Positions 40,301 through 52,300 of a stretch of 64,000 bases of DNA are shown here, piece after piece (within the stretch, counting starts at the first letter, position 1; each line of letters begins with the position of its first letter). The position numbers and the translations under genes were made by a program. Source of the DNA: Acanthopleura granulata (taxonomy: Eukaryota; Mollusca; Polyplacophora; Chitonida; Chitonidae). The notes under the pieces were generated by a model, which worked only from the letters and a program-made list of their open reading frames with translations, did not search any database and was not told the DNA's origin. The stretch spans positions 3,251,333-3,315,332 of the forward strand of contig JABBOT010000022.1 in assembly GCA_016165875.1 (NCBI GenBank), in the 5' to 3' direction.

Positions 40301-43300
40301 CATTGCTCTGAGATCAATTGACCATGTTCCCAGTTTAGCTTCCACATCAATATTTATGACAGCTGCATATAAGCTGGGAGGTAGAAAACATCTCTCAGAT
40401 CTAACCAATATAGTGTCAATATGTATAAATTCGTCATTAACTTGCCAATTATGGTCGGTAGTTTACCCCGGAGCGCTCTCTTTCGTTCCATCCGTAAAAG
40501 TGGTTGCCATCATACAAGTAAAGACAATTCTTGAGTATGACGCTAACACAATTATAAATCCAATAAACCGTTCCGAGAGTTTGTCAGGCAAGCAGCAAAT
40601 GGTCGTGGTCCTTTATATGGGTTTCCATCACCCATAAACCTGACATCCGCCTATATATTAGTGAAATTTTCTGGCTTACCATCCTTATCCAGTGTATAAA
40701 ATAAAATCCGTTTCTTGTGTGATTCTGTGTCAGAGTTTGACAGTGACCTGGAAGAGGACCTGAAGGGCGACACCAGTGGTTACTTCGGCCGCCTGATGGT
40801 CTCCCTGTGTAACGCCGGGCGGGACGAGTCTGAGGACGTCGATTACGGTCTAGCGGCAGAGGACGCCCAGAAAATCAAAGCCGTATTTACCTATGTCCTA
40901 TTTTTAAAGTCCCCTAACGGTACCGGGAGTGGGTGGGGGAAACGTGGGGAAGGGCGGGAGAGGGCGGGGGAAAGGGAACATAATTGTTCGTGTGGTACTG
41001 AACTAAAATTTGGTACATGGATTGACCATGATAAATCACACGTAAGGTGATGGTGTCGGGCCATTTAATGTATTTTTGACGAAATTGTTTTGGACAGTTC
41101 TCCAGAATTTTCTTTACAAAAGGGTACGCCAAGTTGAATTCAGATTTGCTATATTGCTTCACCAAAAGGTGGTCTAGTTTGACTTTCGGGCCTTATTATC
41201 AATTTTCGACAAAAATATATGGCCATTGTTCTCTTATTGTGGACATGTTCAGAAGGCGCTATCCCGAACGTTGTATTGCTGTGTAAAGGATACTTCAAGA
41301 TTTCTGCTTATACACACTTAAAATGGGTTTGTATTCCACACAGCGATAGATCAACACTAACAAACATTCAAGGGATGTCCGAAATAAAATGCGTTTTTAA
41401 ATTCCTTCTGCGTCAAACATGCACAATTATCACATCTTGTGTTGTTCTATTAAGACTTCTTCAGCAACAACGTTTTCCAGTTCCCTATTTCCATTTCATC
41501 AGAAGCAATATTTGATTTCTATTCTCTCGTCCAGGACACGGCCAAAAATGCTTTCTATTATTTTTTGCAGGCCGGTGAGGATCAGTGGGGAACAGAAGAA
41601 GCTGACATAAACGCCATTTTATGTCGGAGAAGTTTTCCCCAGTTACGGGCGACATTCTTTGCTTATAAACAGGAAGACTGTGCAAACAAAGACCTAAAGG
41701 AATCCATCGAGAGTGAATGTAGTGGAAGCGTCAAAGATGGCTATTTGGCAATAAGTAAACATTCTGTCCAGTTTTCTTTATCCCACTCTTTCAGGAAAAG
41801 CAGGAGACATTCCAATTTGAGTCCGATTTTGTCACAATTTTGTGTATAGGTTCAATTTGTGTAAAGTCATATATATAAGTGCTTTAAAGCTGCTTGCAAA
41901 ATTGATAAAAATAAAAACAAATGGATGGAATCTGTCTCACATGTTCCGATAGTGTAGGAAAGGGTGGGTAGAACAGTATCTTCGCTAGCCCAGTGTTCGT
42001 CGCATAAGGCCAAGCACAGGCAGGTTCCCTAGAGAGACGTTATACTTCAGCATGCTTGCAAACTTTAGTCTATGAGGCCCACCAGCAACCTGCTAAATAA
42101 AGAAATAAATATAACCTATGAGTGGTGGTTTAAGTGGAATTCTCTTGATTGCACCATATACATTCCTTGAGTAAATGAATAACTAAATATGTTTTATAAA
42201 ATTCGTAATTTTAAAACTAACTTCAGAGTATAAAGTTGGAAAATTTTCAGATGATAGTCAATACAGTTTCCTTCAACCAAATATCAAAAGTATAAGTTCT
42301 AGGTTCTCACAATTATAGTGCGGTATCCTTAATTATATTCTGTTTGGACTATGTCGTATAATATCTTGAAATTTTCAGTCAAGACAATCGAGGACATGCC
42401 CGGCTACTTTGCATGGCGAATTCACGAAAGTATTGCAGGGTTTGGTACAGAGGACCAAGACCTCATTCGGCAAATCGTGTCGCGGAGCGAGGTAGGTATA
42501 TGTACAGTGTGTTAAATAATTAATAATTCTCCTAACAGATAATTCCGTATAAATTGTTATAGAGGAGGGGATAGGGGGAGTGGGAGGAGGTGGGGTATGG
42601 CGTCGAACAACAAACAAACACATGTATAGGGTGATGGAACTTATATGTATATATGAAAACCCTATACATACTATATCGCTGTTTGAAATCGATCTCTGCG
42701 TAAATAATGGCGCTCTGTTTTCAATACAAATTGATTGTTCTGGCGTTAAACAACAATCAAATAAGCAAATACAACTACGACAGAAAGATTTCACTATAAT
42801 GGAAACACATTGGTATACCAGTGGTCAGCCATAATGCACACTCCAGGTCGATAACCGCAATCTAAGCGACGAAACCGACATTCGTATACCAGCCCTCAAC
42901 CAAAAGGGGCGCTCCGGGTCAATAATCGCAAGACCAGTTTCCAAAAACTAGAAATAATACAAACTCCCAAAGAACTAAGAAAATATATAAATATAACATT
43001 AGAACGGGTTCGTGCAAAGGGAAGCAGGCAACAGTTTTCAAGGATGACGAAAAGACAGAATGAATGTTCTATGCGAATGAATACAATCAGATTCCAAATA
43101 TATATCTCTGCTGCACTTTGATTGCAACTGTTTTATGTATCCAGCATAGTGATTACACTCAACATGATGAATATACGGCCCCTAGCCCCGGGTTAAGCGG
43201 AATTAAATACAATTATAAAGCAATTATAAAGAGTCCCGGAGATTCTGAACATTACGCCCGTAATTACACACGAGGAAAATTAAAGAAACTTGGAGTGAAG

Positions 43301-43933
43301 GCATTTGGTGGAATATATTTGACACAGTATTTTTTGCAGTAATAACTTGTGACGTTGATTGAAATCACCACACAACATCTAACAAATGCCACAAGGCAAC
43401 ATATGTATACGCCATATGCAGGACCATTCGACACATTGCTATCCAAGTAGAGATAATTCACAATATCGAAATCAAAACTATCCTCTTTGTCGTAAAGTCG
43501 GCTTGTCATGAAACCATTGTCGTCTTTGTACAGGTACAAGTCCAGATAAGATGTACCATCTGGACAAATCCATTGAAGGTGGAACTTTAGTAAACCTCAA
43601 TATAGCGTTTGGTTAATGAGAAAGATAGAGCCTGAATAAGATTACACTTTAATAACTTCTGCATACAGTCGTAACTCGTCTTCAGTGATGTCGGAGATAT
43701 ATTTCCTGGAATAAGCATTGCAGACGTTTCTTTGTAAGGCCTGATGGCTGTCGCTTATTGTGCAGCACGATGTCTTTTTCTTTCATTATTTCCTTTCAAC
43801 TTTTCAGATCGATTTGGCTGAAATCAAGCAGTCGTACCAGGAACAGTTTGAGAAGACCTTGGAAGAGGCGATATCTGGGGATTGTGGCGGAGATTATAAC
43901 AGCATGTTTATGGCCATTCTTCGCGAGCAGTGA
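34302..43933 (+). CDS. Annexin (A13-like), gene 2 of a tandem pair
   Basis: Exons: 34302-34307, 37504-37579, 38498-38592, 38928-39041, 39546-39636, 40734-40882, 41571-41754, 42379-42491, 43808-43933 (TGA). The joined frame is 317 residues. All four calcium sites are intact: GFGT 26-29 with E68, GIGT 98-101 with D140, WGT 183-185 with E226, GFGT 259-262 with D301. Borders and phases match annexin 1 exon by exon. Exon 7 is six bases longer, so the repeat-3 gap between GT and its capping Glu is 40 residues instead of 38. The N-terminus is [12 protein letters not shown]: no glycine at position 2, so no myristoylation signal. The two-codon first exon is supported by phase, Kozak context and the GTV motif shared with the paralogue, but cannot be proven without transcripts. 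Confidence 0.93.
34563..34660. repeat. Short tandem repeat, about 37 bp x 3
   Basis: TGGTACTAGGTCCAAT with a nearby CCATTTGTATAG-like segment repeats three times in annexin 2 intron 1, about 260 bases after its first exon. Confidence 0.8.
35209..35313. repeat. Imperfect inverted repeat with a TATA-like centre
   Basis: The left arm at 35209-35229 (GGCTGATAGCGTCCATTG) and right arm at 35293-35313 (CAATGGACGCCATCAGC) match in about 18 of 21 positions as reverse complements. The spacer holds CTCCGCGGAG and TATAAAAG (35261-35268). Each arm carries an ATGGACGCYATCAGC start on opposite strands; the frames are short. It lies in annexin 2 intron 1. Confidence 0.75.
35373..37027. other. Annexin 2 intron 1, no feature recognised
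   Basis: Intronic sequence between the inverted repeat and a SINE. Several overlapping short frames; none has coding character. Confidence 0.45.
37028..37230 (+). mobile_element. SINE family 1, head truncated
   Basis: It starts at the B-box-like GTGAGTTCAAGACCACCTCA and continues CAGCCAGCAACCAGCGGATG. It ends CACCAATCAAATAAATAAAT, about 270 bases before annexin 2 exon 2. Confidence 0.88.
37742..38098 (+). mobile_element. SINE-like element, family 2
   Basis: It opens with a tRNA-like stretch (ACCACCTCGATGGCCTGGTG, then GGATCAATCGGGTC). CTGCCTCGCTTGGCGCTCTG, GTTGTCTTCGGCATGATGCT and a CGTCGCCATATGACTG segment with (CATA)n tail follow. Related copies occur near 26060, 39130 and 52146. Confidence 0.7.
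39125..39345 (+). mobile_element. SINE-like element, family 2, degenerate
   Basis: It shares ACCGCCTCGCTTGGCATTAA and a GTGGACAGCACTATAAACAT block with the copy at 37742, in annexin 2 intron 4. Confidence 0.5.
40575..40672 (+). mobile_element. SINE family 1, degenerate fragment
   Basis: GTCAGGCAAGCAGCAAATGG, GGGTTTCCATCACCCATAAA and ATATTAGTGAAATTTTCTGG follow the SINE 3' half with many changes. It ends 62 bases before annexin 2 exon 6. Confidence 0.5.
41755..42378. other. Annexin 2 intron 7
   Basis: AT-rich intron with a possible scrap of SINE family 1 (CCCACCAGCAACCTGC near 42080); nothing else. Confidence 0.4.
42492..43807. other. Annexin 2 intron 8, no feature recognised
   Basis: The 1.3-kb intron before the terminal exon. 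A 90-codon frame on each strand near 43064-43539 shows no domain. Confidence 0.45.
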
Positions 43934-44396
43934 AGGCATTTCTTGGATCCTTGTCAATGGATCCTTGAGATGGATATTTTAGGCACACTGGTGTCTGGAC
44001 TCCACATGTATGTGGGCCCGCTTGTGTGCGTATGATGCTAATGATGACCGTCCACAAATGCTTTATATGGAAACATTCTTGTGACCCTGGAGACCCAGCT
44101 TTGTAAACCTATAATCGGGGTTACGTAGCTATGATTGGGTGTTCTTAAACCGAATATTCCTCAGTACAGCTTTGCCACTGTTGTTGCAATGTAAACCGTC
44201 GACACCATGGAAACGTTGAACAAATTCAATAAGTAGATATCTCATTAAGCAGTCGAATAAGATTCAATGTATACTCTATAAGAAGCACAGGCTTGTGGAC
44301 AGCCCGACATTTTGGGGGAATACCATAGTTAAAGCTGGTTGGGCCTCGTCGCCTGTTCTATAAAATACTAACAGCTGTAAATGTTAACTGTTATCT

Positions 44397-44402
44397 ATTA
44401 AA
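44397..44402 (+). promoter_or_regulatory. Candidate polyadenylation signal of annexin 2
   Basis: ATTAAA, the common variant hexamer, lies about 460 bases after the annexin 2 stop codon. Confidence 0.35.
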
Positions 44403-45923
44403 TGTATGATTTCAACCAAAGTCGAGTTATTTACTTTTTCCTTTTCTGAGAGTTTCCTTCTTGGGACATTTCACTTATATATACTGCATAATTTGCCGTT
44501 TTCCTTTCGAGGTACAGATTGTTCAGAAAACAAAATTATCTGGTCAGTATGTTTAATTGTAAGTTACCTGTCAATTTGCAGAGGTTTGCTTGTGACGCTG
44601 ATTTCTCGTGATGCCAGTTTCCTCGTGACACGGTCAGGTTTCCTCCACCCATAAGACGGACCATTCTTATGTAAACAAGTTCAGTCCCGATGGGGAGCGG
44701 CCAGTGGCCAAGTTATTACAGTGCTTGCCACCCAATCGCTGAAACACGCGGGGTACGCATTCCAAACCCTTCCGTGCATGGTTCATTTGATAGATTCCCT
44801 CGCTTTGTTTGTTTCGCGTGGGTGATAATAAGCCGTCGATGACGCCGGTAGGCCGTTTGAGCTCGTTGACTACCATTTATCTCGACCACTACGGTATGCA
44901 TATCTTTATGTCACATGCAATTGGCAAATTTATGGTTCCCCTATTCATAAAGCCTGATAAACAACGTGAAACAATCAAATAAATTCGGTGTGGGGTCTGT
45001 TTTCCAAAGCGGTCGCAGACTGCACCTGGTGTAACTTCCATGACAACACGTTTTGAAGAGAGTAGTGTTGCGTAGTGTTGCGACAGCGTTGAAGAACTGG
45101 CCCCAGGTGTGTCAGAACGATCCTAACACCTTTGGGTATCAAATTATAACCATAAGCAAAACCTTATAGAGAAGTACTGCTGACTTCCACTCAAAGACGT
45201 CTTCAAAACAAAATAAAAGAATCGCACCATCGTGTACGCGAGTAATTGCTTTATCAGCCCAACGTCTGAAATTTCCCAGCTGTACAGCAGTAGCCTCTCT
45301 ACTATGGTCTGTTTGTCTTCATGTTTGTGATCTGGGTAGCATTTGGTGTTCTGCCATGACGTATAGTGGTACACATGGTGGTCCTCTTGATTGAGAATCT
45401 TATTACTGAGTCACGTGTCCCCTCTCATCAATCAGAAGGGAGTCCAGTTGACAGTTTAAAGTGGTTTTCTTGTAATATAATAAAACCAACAAATTTTCGT
45501 GTAATTAATGCTTGAATCAAAACTTAAAACTAGATAATGTGAGGTCTCAAAACTTTATTTTCAAAAACTTGCCCTGGACACCAGACAATAAAATACAGAT
45601 CTTAAACACCGTGATTTGGTTCACAACACCAATTTAAAAAAAAAGCATGAAATCGACATGTAAAGGAAATTTTCAAAGCAGTTACATGCAAATGATATAC
45701 AACATGAGAGGTGTATTGAAGTGATCTCTGGAATGTCATCGAATTTTAGGGCGATAAAAAGGGTGTATTGTGTATTTGGCATAACCCTGATATATCAGAC
45801 ATGATATGATGTCCTACTGAATAACCATAATAGAAATCTTTTCATTAAAGTATATCTGTTACTTCGAACAAAAGTTGAGCATCTTTCTTTCGTTACGTTT
45901 TCAGAAAGGAATGACACGCCATA
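44403..45923. other. Convergent intergenic region between annexin 2 and PNKP
   Basis: Tail-to-tail spacer. A degenerate SINE 3' piece may lie at 44600-44680 (GGTTTCCTCCACCCATAAGA). No gene recognised. Confidence 0.5.
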
Positions 45924-45929
45924 TTTATT
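45924..45929 (-). promoter_or_regulatory. Candidate polyadenylation signal of PNKP
   Basis: TTTATT on the plus strand reads AATAAA on the minus strand, about 170 bases past the PNKP stop. A second site at 45554-45559 is also possible. Confidence 0.4.
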
Positions 45930-46097
45930 TTCTGACAGGTTTTCTCTACGCAAACCGTTCCCATTCAATGTTTTCTTTGGCCAGCCTATTTGGACCGTTA
46001 GCACTTACTCGTGTATCCAGAAATGTGACACACCGTAAAGCACTGTGAAATGCATATGTACAGCAAAAATAAAAAAAAAACCCACTGTACAGGCAAT

Positions 46098-46348
46098 TTA
46101 TCCGAAAAATGTCCATTGCCTGAACAACTGTTCGTCCCTAGAACTGTCGAACACTGGCACAAAGTCGATTTTCAAAACTTGTGTAAATCCTTCCTCTTTG
46201 GTGGGCTCCTGGAAGTTTTTCTTGTAGACATTGTATCCGACTTCCGGGACACGTCTGACTTGCCCATTAGTTTGATTCTGTCTGACCATGTTCATGTGAT
46301 GAGCGACCTCTATGGGCGTGTTCATGACAAAACACCGGCAAGGACAAC
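46098..46348 (-). CDS. PNKP: PNKP terminal exon
   Basis: It encodes GCPCRCFVMNTP, AHHMNMVRQNQT, the conserved PEVGYNVYKKNFQEPTKEEG segment and a C-terminal QWTFFG before TAA. This is the usual end of the PNKP kinase domain. Confidence 0.93.
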
Positions 46349-49300
46349 CTGGGTGGAAAGGAACGCTAAAGCAGTCTCCACAAATAAGGTTTTCAAGATG
46401 TTGGTAGTCTCGCAAAGCCCCACACTGTCACGCGTTACCTTCCGACATGGCCGTCCGCTGGTACCACGAGAAAGTTGTGGGTATTTGCGACGCTAATTTG
46501 CTGCATGAACCTTAATGGACGGAAAAGACTAAACGTGCATCGGACACTGGAGTAATCATAAAAAAAGCTGCATATACTGAGAGTGGGACATTGATGAAGC
46601 CATTGGTTTTGTATTTATTTATTTATTAAAATGTTTAATTAATCTCCTTCGGATGGCCTGGAACTGTGTGTGGTTATTTTTTGCATAGAATTGCCAGTGT
46701 TGACGATACAGTTCAAGTTTCGCGCCGCTTCATCACTTATGTTAAAAAAAGGTATAGTACTTGTCGACATTGACATTGCTGTTATTATGACGATGGTAAC
46801 GAACCTGTATCGCTAGAATGCTCGTTTCGTTTTATATGTGTGGCATCCAGTAGTCTTACAGAACAGAGTGCCTGTGAAAAATTTTCCCGGTGGATTGCTT
46901 TTCAACGAATATGGCCGAGTACGAGCATGGATCCTCAGTTATCCGCGACATACTGTAATTCTTCAACCTTTTCGCATGTTTGCAAGGCGTTTATTCAAGC
47001 ATATTCTGAAGGCATTATTCTGTGTTGACTGATAAAGTTATTCTTTTTGTCAATCTCTGAAACTGGTCAATCAAACTAATGTAGTTTTGTCTCCAAAATC
47101 GAATTAAAAATGTGCATAATCTGCAATGAAAGTTGCTCCTTCATATGCAAAAAAGTAGAGTAATGAGCTCAGTGGCGATGGCAAAATCTCCGGATGAATA
47201 CCGCCTTTTAACCCCTGTGGCACTGTAAAGGTATATCGCAGGTAGTTGTCACCTAACACACCAGCTGTGATTAGTTACCTGTCTTTGACGCTAAATCCAG
47301 AAAGTCTCCTCTAGCCGACATGGAGGGATTTGTATTGTCCACCACAACGCTCTTTCCGTCCTTCAACGCATCCTTTGCGGCCTGGAATGCACGATAACAA
47401 ATTAATTTTGCATTATGCAGTGAGTCGTACTATATGGCAAACCACAGTACATCAAACCACAGGAAATCAATTCTTGATACCTGCGTAAACTAAATAATAA
47501 CCAATGAAAATTGCGTTTAAAACCGACGTTTCCTGGCATAAAACACTTCAACTTCAAGGTACAATCGTTATAGATTTGTAAGTAATTTAATGTTGCTTAG
47601 GCGACGTGATTTACGAAGAAATGTGTGTTTCATATTTATTTACGATGATTTGTGAAAGTGGGCCGGCCCTATTCCACATGTAAGCATGCGTACATGTTTG
47701 TATATAGGAGGCTATGATAAATGTAAATGCAATGACTATACATTCAACTTTACCGACGATCGATTTGCGTAACGGAGCACATGTGTCAGAAATGTGCAAG
47801 TACCTTTAAACACTTTGCCATAGTGCCCATGGTATCTCTGTTCACAGCCAGGTAACCGTGGGGTTCCAGATAGCGTTTCCGGAAGGTACTTTTCCCAGAC
47901 GCCGGTGGACCAACCAGAATCACAATTTCTTTGCCCTGTGCATATAGCATATATAGGTTACCGTACTTCGCCAGGTTTCACATTCAGGCTACTATTCAAA
48001 GAATGTTAGGGATATTTCGGTTCGTAGCGATATTTATCAAAAGCCCGATTGTATTGTGAATGAATGAGGAACAGAGTTGGGATGTTCACAAAGTCTTTTT
48101 ACAATCGCCAAAAACACCAATAGATGGACCGTGGATGTGTTTTGCAGGACATGCACCACGTGCATTCCGAAATTTGCTATTCCAACCTGTCACTTTCCAG
48201 ATATATAATCCTATAAATCATAACTAAAATTTGTCCATATGCTGTTTTCTTCATCAAATGTCAGAGTCATATTGTTAATAAGTGTTTATCTAAACGAGGA
48301 TACTACATATAAAACATGGCTGCCACTCATTAGCCCCAACTGATACGATTTCTGCAAACACCACTGAGAAGTCTGTTCCTGGTTTATTAAAATAATCATC
48401 ATGTACGGATAAAATCTTCAGATAAATGTGCTTCTATAACTTCAGACATCAAAACCATTTTCTTATAAAAGGGGAGAGTCCAAATCTCTAACTTGGATGC
48501 CAGATTAAGTTTTCAGTTCGCCCCAACTCCCTGGCCACCTACCTTAGCATGATAAATTTGTTTCTTGGCCGATGGTTTGGGTGCATCTGACAAAACCTTG
48601 TCCGGGTCCACAGAGTTCCATTTAAACGGAGCCGGGGCTTCCCCCAGAAAGTACTCCTCTGGGGTTTTAAAATCTGAAGCAAGTCCATTACCATGCATTA
48701 CTAACCAATGGAAGTCGCATCTGGTCATAACAGCGTTCAATCAAAAGTTGGATTTCATTCTTGTTAAATCTGGACAATGAATCTATACATTCCCCGGCTA
48801 TTACTGTTGGTTGGGGTGCTGGTGCCAATAAATGGTCAACGAGGCTGGCATGGTCATTTGTTTAATTCAAGGCTCGTCGAAGACCATTTGTTTTCCACTA
48901 CTATGACGTGCACGTCTGTACGTCACGCGGTTGGAAGGTTTGTCAGTAACTTGCCACTGGATAATCCATTCATGCACTCTGGTTCCTTCATTTGGTTCTT
49001 GTCAAGAACTTACACGTCTTACCCTTGTTATAGTCGTACATGATGCCAGGGTATGTCACAGAGTTTGAAACGTATCCGCTGCTTCACAGAATACATTCAT
49101 CCATACAAATTTAGAACTATTATAACTGAGCATACTTGGCTAGGTATTAATACTGTTTCAGTGAATTTCGAATCATTAGACTGAGTACATCAAGTCTTAC
49201 CTATTCCAATGTTAGCGGCAAACATCCTGTCGCCACAAGAGAAGTCCCTAGGTTTGCCCGGCGCCCAGTCTTTTGCCCGCCCTGCGGCGTCACCCACATA

Positions 49301-52300
49301 GTAACACTTCGCAAGATCAACCTGTATATCACCACAAATAAATAATCAGTTTCTCTGAGTTTATACTTTGGCGTCCTCAAAAGATATAAGATTTTAAAGC
49401 AGTGGACTTGATCTATCCTCTATTTAGCCCTGAGCATAAGGGCATACAGAAACCGCACCGGTCGGTTCGGTGACATGTTTGGCGTCTTCATATGGCTTTC
49501 CAGTGTGGCACTGTATAAGGATATGGTAGCATCACAAATGTCCAGCACGCTACCCTAGAGGAGAAACGATCCATTCTTCCATTGCACGTGCTATGAAGTT
49601 ACTGATAGTGACGCTGCTTTGTAATAATCTAATCTAATGTTGCAGTAAGTTTTGGTCTTGCTCTTGGTGGCCGACCAATTAGCCTAAGGTTAGATTCCCT
49701 CCATATCTTTTCAGTTTGATCCAACCGAATTTGTATTTCAGAATTTTAAGAATTAAAAGACAGGTGGCTATATACCTGAAAAAATCTTCCATTAAATCCT
49801 TTATTTGAGGGATGATCGATTGCTTTTCCGTTGATCTAACGGATCAATACGTTCCTGCTTAAGGATAAGATGTCAGAATTTAACAAAATTATTCGTTACC
49901 AAGAACGGATTAATCAGTGTTCGTGGGAAGGTGTGCTAGCAACCTGGGGGTGGTCGTGAGTTTCCTCCCTCTGCTGGATGTCCTCCTACCATAGCCTAAC
50001 GCGGGGCCGCCGTCGTATAAGTGAAATATTCTTGAGCACGGCGTAAAACACTGTCAATCAAATGAACCAAATCAAATGAAATGATTAATCCGTTAAATTA
50101 ACGGAAAGGCAATCCGTCATCCCTCAAATAACTTATTTAACGGAAGATTATTTAGAGGCTATACACAATAGATCACACACATTGGTTTGCAGACTGACCT
50201 TGACCCCGGCGTTACAATTCTCTACAAAATAATCCCACATCATCGTGCTGGGCTTCCGGAAATGGTTATTGCCGGTGCAGATCAAGGCCTGAAAAACATA
50301 CGGTCAGTCTGAAACTGGCAAATGTCACTTAGAGAATGGCTACATTATTACAGCAATACCCAGAAAGTATAACTGAAGATAACGGTATATATACTTCTAA
50401 CTTATACACATATACCACATCGAACATTCTAAATATCTCACACGGTAAACTGCGTGGGTGTTTTTATGTCTTATGAAATCCACAAGCATTCATCACCAAT
50501 CTGGAACAGCGTAAATGACTGCTAAGGTTTTCTTTATCAAAAATTTAATAAATGGCGTTTCAAAGAAATCCACTATTTTCCGCGTGCTCACCATGACAGG
50601 GATGCTAAGCTGGGAGATGATATCTTCGATTTTAGTCATCACCTCTCGCGGCTTCACTTTCTGTTTCTCAATGCCGGCCTGGTTGGTGAAAAAGACAACT
50701 CGGTACCCATCTTTATTGATGGCTTTCAGTTTCTCGGGCACGCTGTCATCCCACCAAGTCCAGTCCTTGGCGCCTGATGGATAAGTGAACAAAGACCAAT
50801 GAATAAAAAAAGACCCAAGCCATATGTATCAAGGAGGAAGGATTGGCAGGAAAAAAACTTCCAGTGCTATCAACATTGTCGACTAAAAAATCCTTGTCAA
50901 ACATGTTATGATCTTTACACCCAGCACAACTAGGGTGTTGCACATAAAAATTGCCATACTTGTATGCGTTTGAAAAACACAAAACTAAACAAGAATTCAT
51001 CTTTCATATAACCATTGTTAATAAATGTGTTTTTCACATATATGTTTGACTGATACTGGAAATGAGACCATCGCTCTCTGTCACAGTGGTAAAGAAAAAA
51101 GTGTCTTGATATGCAAATTGGGGATCGTATTTCAAGTTGCTGTACTTCACAATTTTTGGCATAGGCATCGGAACGGGGGTGGGGGGCAGCCCCTTGAGTT
51201 CCGACCTGGGGGGATATATATCTCTCCCAGGTTTGCTGTTGGTGAAATTTTTCAAGTCAAGGCGAATACCACGAAGTGCTTTGGGCAGTGACAAACAAGG
51301 GTTGAAATTCGCCCCAGCACGGCCACATATATAGCTTTCTGACGCAGAAGCTGATTATTATATCCATTATATGACACCACAATCTAGGCCTAGTGTATAA
51401 GTCTATGGTTTTGTAGGATAATACACGTGTATAAAAGAGAATGGACCATATGTCCAGAAAAGCTACGACAAATTAAAAGACAGTCGTACTTTACTATATG
51501 TATGCTATATTACGGCTACGGGCCTCTGCTATACAGTGATCTATAGGCGAGCGTCAACACCACACTCGGCCATCGAGGGCCCGGTCCCTTATTGGTATTA
51601 CATTTTAACAATTACCGTCATAATATTTTCTTTTGGAGCATGTAAATGTGTAATTTTATTTTTTACAACACGTTTGTACTGAAAGTTTGTGTATGAATGA
51701 TTCAGAAGGATACCTAAATTAAATTAGCCATTCGTTTTCAATTTTAATTTTTCCCACCTCAGATAGCATAAAGGTGTAATCGATGTCAACATTGAACAAT
51801 CAGGAAATAACTTCAAACGTGGAGATGAATCATCCGACCAAATTGCTTTTAAAAGAAAAATTAATCTTGATTTAGCAGTTTATTGGAGTTTTTCCCACTG
51901 AAAAGATTCAAATTTATTATTAAAGTTAAAAAACAAATGTAACTATACCGACAGCAAAATAAAATCAAATACAATTCTACCAGATGTGTGAGTGATATTG
52001 CTGTGTTCATGCGTGCCAGGCCTAAATCTACAGACTCCAACTTTATAGTTCTGGGCTAGGTCGCACCTAACATCAAACAACAAGTAAGTTGCTGCTTCCT
52101 CGCTCACCATTATGGGGAAGTAACAATGACTGGTCACACCCGTATCAATATAATGGACTGGGTGTCTTCAGCAATTCCTCTCGCTGAGGCAGAACCTGAC
52201 AGTATATAAATACACATACAAATGACTCTTCGTCGTCATGTGACTGAAATATTGTTGAAGTGAAATCCCAAGTATCACAGCATCCATTAGCCTTAAAATC

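Noticed and set aside
46050..46496. 148-codon plus-strand frame
   Set aside because: It overlaps the PNKP terminal exon in antisense.
48777..49043. 88-codon frame starting with a hydrophobic stretch (possible signal peptide)
   Set aside because: It lies in PNKP intron 4, shows faint similarity to a decayed SINE at its end, and has no splice or homology support.
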